NCBI GenBank assembly: GCA_015655035.1
Contig: JAATFS010000500.1
Location: 1 to 14,906 of the forward strand
Length of the DNA: 14,906 bases
Origin: Lysobacterales bacterium
GTDB taxonomy: Bacteria; Pseudomonadota; Gammaproteobacteria; Xanthomonadales; Xanthomonadaceae
Reading direction: 5' to 3'
Part shown: positions 12,527 through 14,906 of the stretch, piece after piece
Layout: each line of letters begins with the position of its first letter
Numbering within the stretch: the first letter of the stretch is position 1
Notes under the pieces: model-generated
Told to the model about the DNA's origin: nothing
What the model saw: the letters and a program-made list of their open reading frames with translations, nothing else
Databases searched by the model: none
Made by a program: the position numbers and the translations under genes

Positions 12527-14906
12527 TCAGAACTGGTATCGCAGCCCGACCGCGTAAGTCCGGCTGAAGAGGCTGGTGCCGATGTTGTAGAGATTCTGGT
12601 CGCCGTAGTAGTCGTAGTACTTTTCGCCGGTGATGTTGGTGGCGTCGAAGGTCAGCATCAGGCGCTTGGTGGCCTGGTAGCTGAGCTGGAAATCCATCGA
12701 GGCCTCGCCGCGCGACCACACCTGGGTCGGCATCGAGCAGCAGTAGTTGTAGCCGGTCAGGAACTTGTCGCGGTCCACGTACGACAGCCGCGAACTGAAC
12801 TTGCCGCGCTCGTACATCAGCACCACGCTGTAGGACCATTTGGAAACGCCGACCACCGGGTTGGTTCGGTAGCCCAGCAGTTGGGTGGAGTCGTCTTCGG
12901 CATACACCGGGTCCTTGGACTCGGCGTCGATCCAGGTCGTGTTGCCCTGGATGCCGAAGCCTTGCAGCCAGTCCGGCACGTCGTCGGCGAGGAAATACTG
13001 GAAGCCCAGTTCCACGCCCTGCAGGCGCCCGGAGCCTGCGTTCTGCGGCGAAGTCAGCACGTAGTTGCCGTTGAGCGCGGCACTGCGGTCGGTGACCTGG
13101 ATGCTGCGGTCGGCGCTGAAGATGAAGCCATCCACGTCACGCCGGAACAGCACGCCGTAGATGCTGTTGCTCTCGTTGAAGTAATACTCCAGCGCCAGGT
13201 CCAGGGTCTTGGCCTCGACCGGTTGCAGGTTGGGGTTGCCGCTGCTGGCGTAGCCGAAAGTGGCTGCGGTCGAAGACGGCGGGGTCAGCACCATCGCCGG
13301 ATTTAGCTGGCCGAAGGCCGGGCGGCCGATGGTCTGGCCGTAGGCCAGGCGCAGCGTGAACTTGTCGGTCGGGTGCCAACGCGCGACCGCGCTGGGCAGC
13401 ACGTCGGTACGCGACTTGCTCAAGTGGCTGGTTTGCCAATCGGCGACCAGGGTGTTGTAGCCCATCTCGGTATCGGTGCGTACCACGCGTACGCCGACCT
13501 GGCCATCCAGCGTGCCGAGCGGCAGGTCCTGGCTGAAATCGGTCTGTAGATAAGCGGCGTAGGTGCGCTCGTCGATGTCGAAATAGCGGGCCGGGTCGTA
13601 GGGCGGCATGCCGGAGGCAAAGCCGTACAGCGCGCGCATCTTGTCCGGATTGGACAGCAGGTAGTCGTGGTCGGCGATGAGCCAGTGCCGGGGAAAACTT
13701 GCTTCGCCGTCGAAGAACGCATCCGGCGTCGTACGGTACAGCCCCGGATTGTCGGCCGCCGCGCTCTGCGCCTGGCAGCTGGGTACCGCCGCGCACTCGG
13801 CAGAACGGTCGCCGGCTTGCGCGGTGGCGGTGCGCCGGTCCAGGCGCATGCCGAACTTCAGGTTTTCGAAGAAGCCGCCGTCGAACAGATAAGTGGCATC
13901 GGTCTGCCAGGTCAGCGCGTCGCCCTTGTCCACGCCGTGCTGGTCGTAGTACCACGCCAGGTTCCAGCCCTGCGGCTGGGTCAGGTCGCTCTCGTCGATA
14001 TCGGCGGTGGCGGGGTTGTCGGGGAATGTCAGCGAAGCGGTGCCGGAGCCATTGCGGTTGAAATCCGTGGCCAGCCGGTAGCGCACGCTGCCGATGTCCT
14101 GGATCTGGTTGAACCATTCGTACTTGGAGGTCTGGTACACCAGCTCCGAGTTCACCTTGAAGCGGTCGCTGAATTCCCACTTGCCGCCCAACGCGTAGTG
14201 GAAGGTATCGGTCTTGCCGGTGCGGGCCTGGGTGCTGCTGAAGATGTAGGGGTTGCTGACGTAGTTTTCCTTCACCACGTTGGTACCCGGATAAAGCACC
14301 GGGTCCTGGTATTGCGCGGGATTGTTGACGAAGGCGAACAGCAGCGAATTGGAGTCGGTGTTGCGATAGCCGTTGTAGAACGCTTCGAAGGTGTATTCCG
14401 ACCAGTCGTTCGGACGCCATTGCAGCGCCAGGTTGGCGGCCGGGCGCTCGCGTACGCCAAACCGGTTCCAGCCGCCCATGGCATCGCGCAGTAGCACGTA
14501 GGGGCGGTCGCTGCCTTCGACATCGACGGTAGCGCCGGCGGCATTGGACAGCTCGGTGCCGCGATCCACTATCCGGCTGCCATCACTGTTGAACTCGGGT
14601 ACGCGCTCATGGCTGTCGGCGTAATACGGATCGAGCGAGCCGTTCCAGATGTTCTCGTCGCGGTAGTGGGTCTTGGCGTAGGAGACGTTGAGCAGCGCGC
14701 CGAACTCGCCAAGATCGGTGTTCCAGCGGTTGCTGAACAATGCGCTGAGATTGGGATCGGTCTTGTCGGTATGGGTCGCATAGATGCCGCGTGCGGCCAG
14801 CGATGCCTTGGCGCCATCGAAGTCGAACGGGCGATGCGTACGCACGTCGATCTGGCCGGCGATGCCGCCTTCCACCAGGTCGGCCGAGCGGGTCTTGTAG
14901 ACCGTC
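12527..14906 (-). CDS. TonB-dependent outer-membrane receptor (partial, N-terminus outside window)
   Basis: The C-terminal 793 or so residues of a ligand-gated outer-membrane channel. The visible part starts in the plug domain, TVYKTRSADLVEGGIAGQID followed by VRTHRPFDF, the pattern of the Xanthomonas/Caulobacter receptor family (TIGR01782). A long 22-stranded barrel follows with many aromatic-alternating strands, and the protein ends in the outer-membrane insertion signal AVGLRYQF with terminal F. Signal peptide, TonB box and any promoter are beyond the window edge. The GTG at 14875 is only an internal codon: the frame is open to the last base. Position directly before a secreted GH51 arabinofuranosidase and facing arabinan genes suggests uptake of arabinan or arabino-oligosaccharides, as in Xanthomonas CUT loci; the ligand is inferred. 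Confidence 0.92.
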   Translation of the reverse strand, partial: TVYKTRSADLVEGGIAGQIDVRTHRPFDFDGAKASLAARGIYATHTDKTDPNLSALFSNRWNTDLGEFGALLNVSYAKTHYRDENIWNGSLDPYYADSHERVPEFNSDGSRIVDRGTELSNAAGATVDVEGSDRPYVLLRDAMGGWNRFGVRERPAANLALQWRPNDWSEYTFEAFYNGYRNTDSNSLLFAFVNNPAQYQDPVLYPGTNVVKENYVSNPYIFSSTQARTGKTDTFHYALGGKWEFSDRFKVNSELVYQTSKYEWFNQIQDIGSVRYRLATDFNRNGSGTASLTFPDNPATADIDESDLTQPQGWNLAWYYDQHGVDKGDALTWQTDATYLFDGGFFENLKFGMRLDRRTATAQAGDRSAECAAVPSCQAQSAAADNPGLYRTTPDAFFDGEASFPRHWLIADHDYLLSNPDKMRALYGFASGMPPYDPARYFDIDERTYAAYLQTDFSQDLPLGTLDGQVGVRVVRTDTEMGYNTLVADWQTSHLSKSRTDVLPSAVARWHPTDKFTLRLAYGQTIGRPAFGQLNPAMVLTPPSSTAATFGYASSGNPNLQPVEAKTLDLALEYYFNESNSIYGVLFRRDVDGFIFSADRSIQVTDRSAALNGNYVLTSPQNAGSGRLQGVELGFQYFLADDVPDWLQGFGIQGNTTWIDAESKDPVYAEDDSTQLLGYRTNPVVGVSKWSYSVVLMYERGKFSSRLSYVDRDKFLTGYNYCCSMPTQVWSRGEASMDFQLSYQATKRLMLTFDATNITGEKYYDYYGDQNLYNIGTSLFSRTYAVGLRYQF

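Overview
The window is a GC-rich, densely coded stretch that reads as Xanthomonas or a close relative. The clues are a TIGR01782-like TonB-dependent receptor in a carbohydrate-utilisation setting, a short SymE-like gene, an IS3-type transposase relic and tight ATGA gene overlaps. The species cannot be fixed from sequence alone.

Left block, 1-7582, plus strand: one operon for capture and breakdown of arabinofuranose polymers. It opens with the last codons of a gene that is probably a sugar ABC ATPase. Two permeases very like E. coli YtfT and YjfF follow, then a Tat-exported DUF1680 beta-L-arabinofuranosidase (GH127/GH146 type), a GPH-family sugar:cation symporter, a leaderless GH43 exo-arabinofuranosidase and a Sec-exported GH43 endo-arabinanase. 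Most junctions are 4-base ATGA overlaps. The one real gap, before the symporter, holds a strong stem-loop and a strong Shine-Dalgarno.

Right block, 10912-14906, minus strand, pointing at the left block: a partial TonB-dependent receptor followed by a secreted GH51 alpha-L-arabinofuranosidase, with a nested hairpin just after its stop.

Together these suggest a pathway. The receptor brings arabinan or arabinan-decorated fragments across the outer membrane. The endo-arabinanase, GH51 and DUF1680 enzymes act in the periplasm. Monosaccharide (perhaps in furanose form) enters by the Ytf-type importer and short oligosaccharides by the GPH symporter. The cytoplasmic GH43 finishes the oligosaccharides.

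Middle block, 7583-10911: about 3.3 kb of unrelated genes lies between these convergent units. It has a coupled pair of small unknown helical proteins and a SymE-like toxin gene on the minus strand. On the plus strand are an Rrf2-family regulator and a thioredoxin-reductase-like flavoprotein with CPYCHG but no recognisable NADPH-binding glycine motif. A decayed IS3 orfA fragment and a broken open frame follow. This block looks like an accessory insertion at a neutral site between convergent operons. No tRNA, rRNA or CRISPR array was seen.
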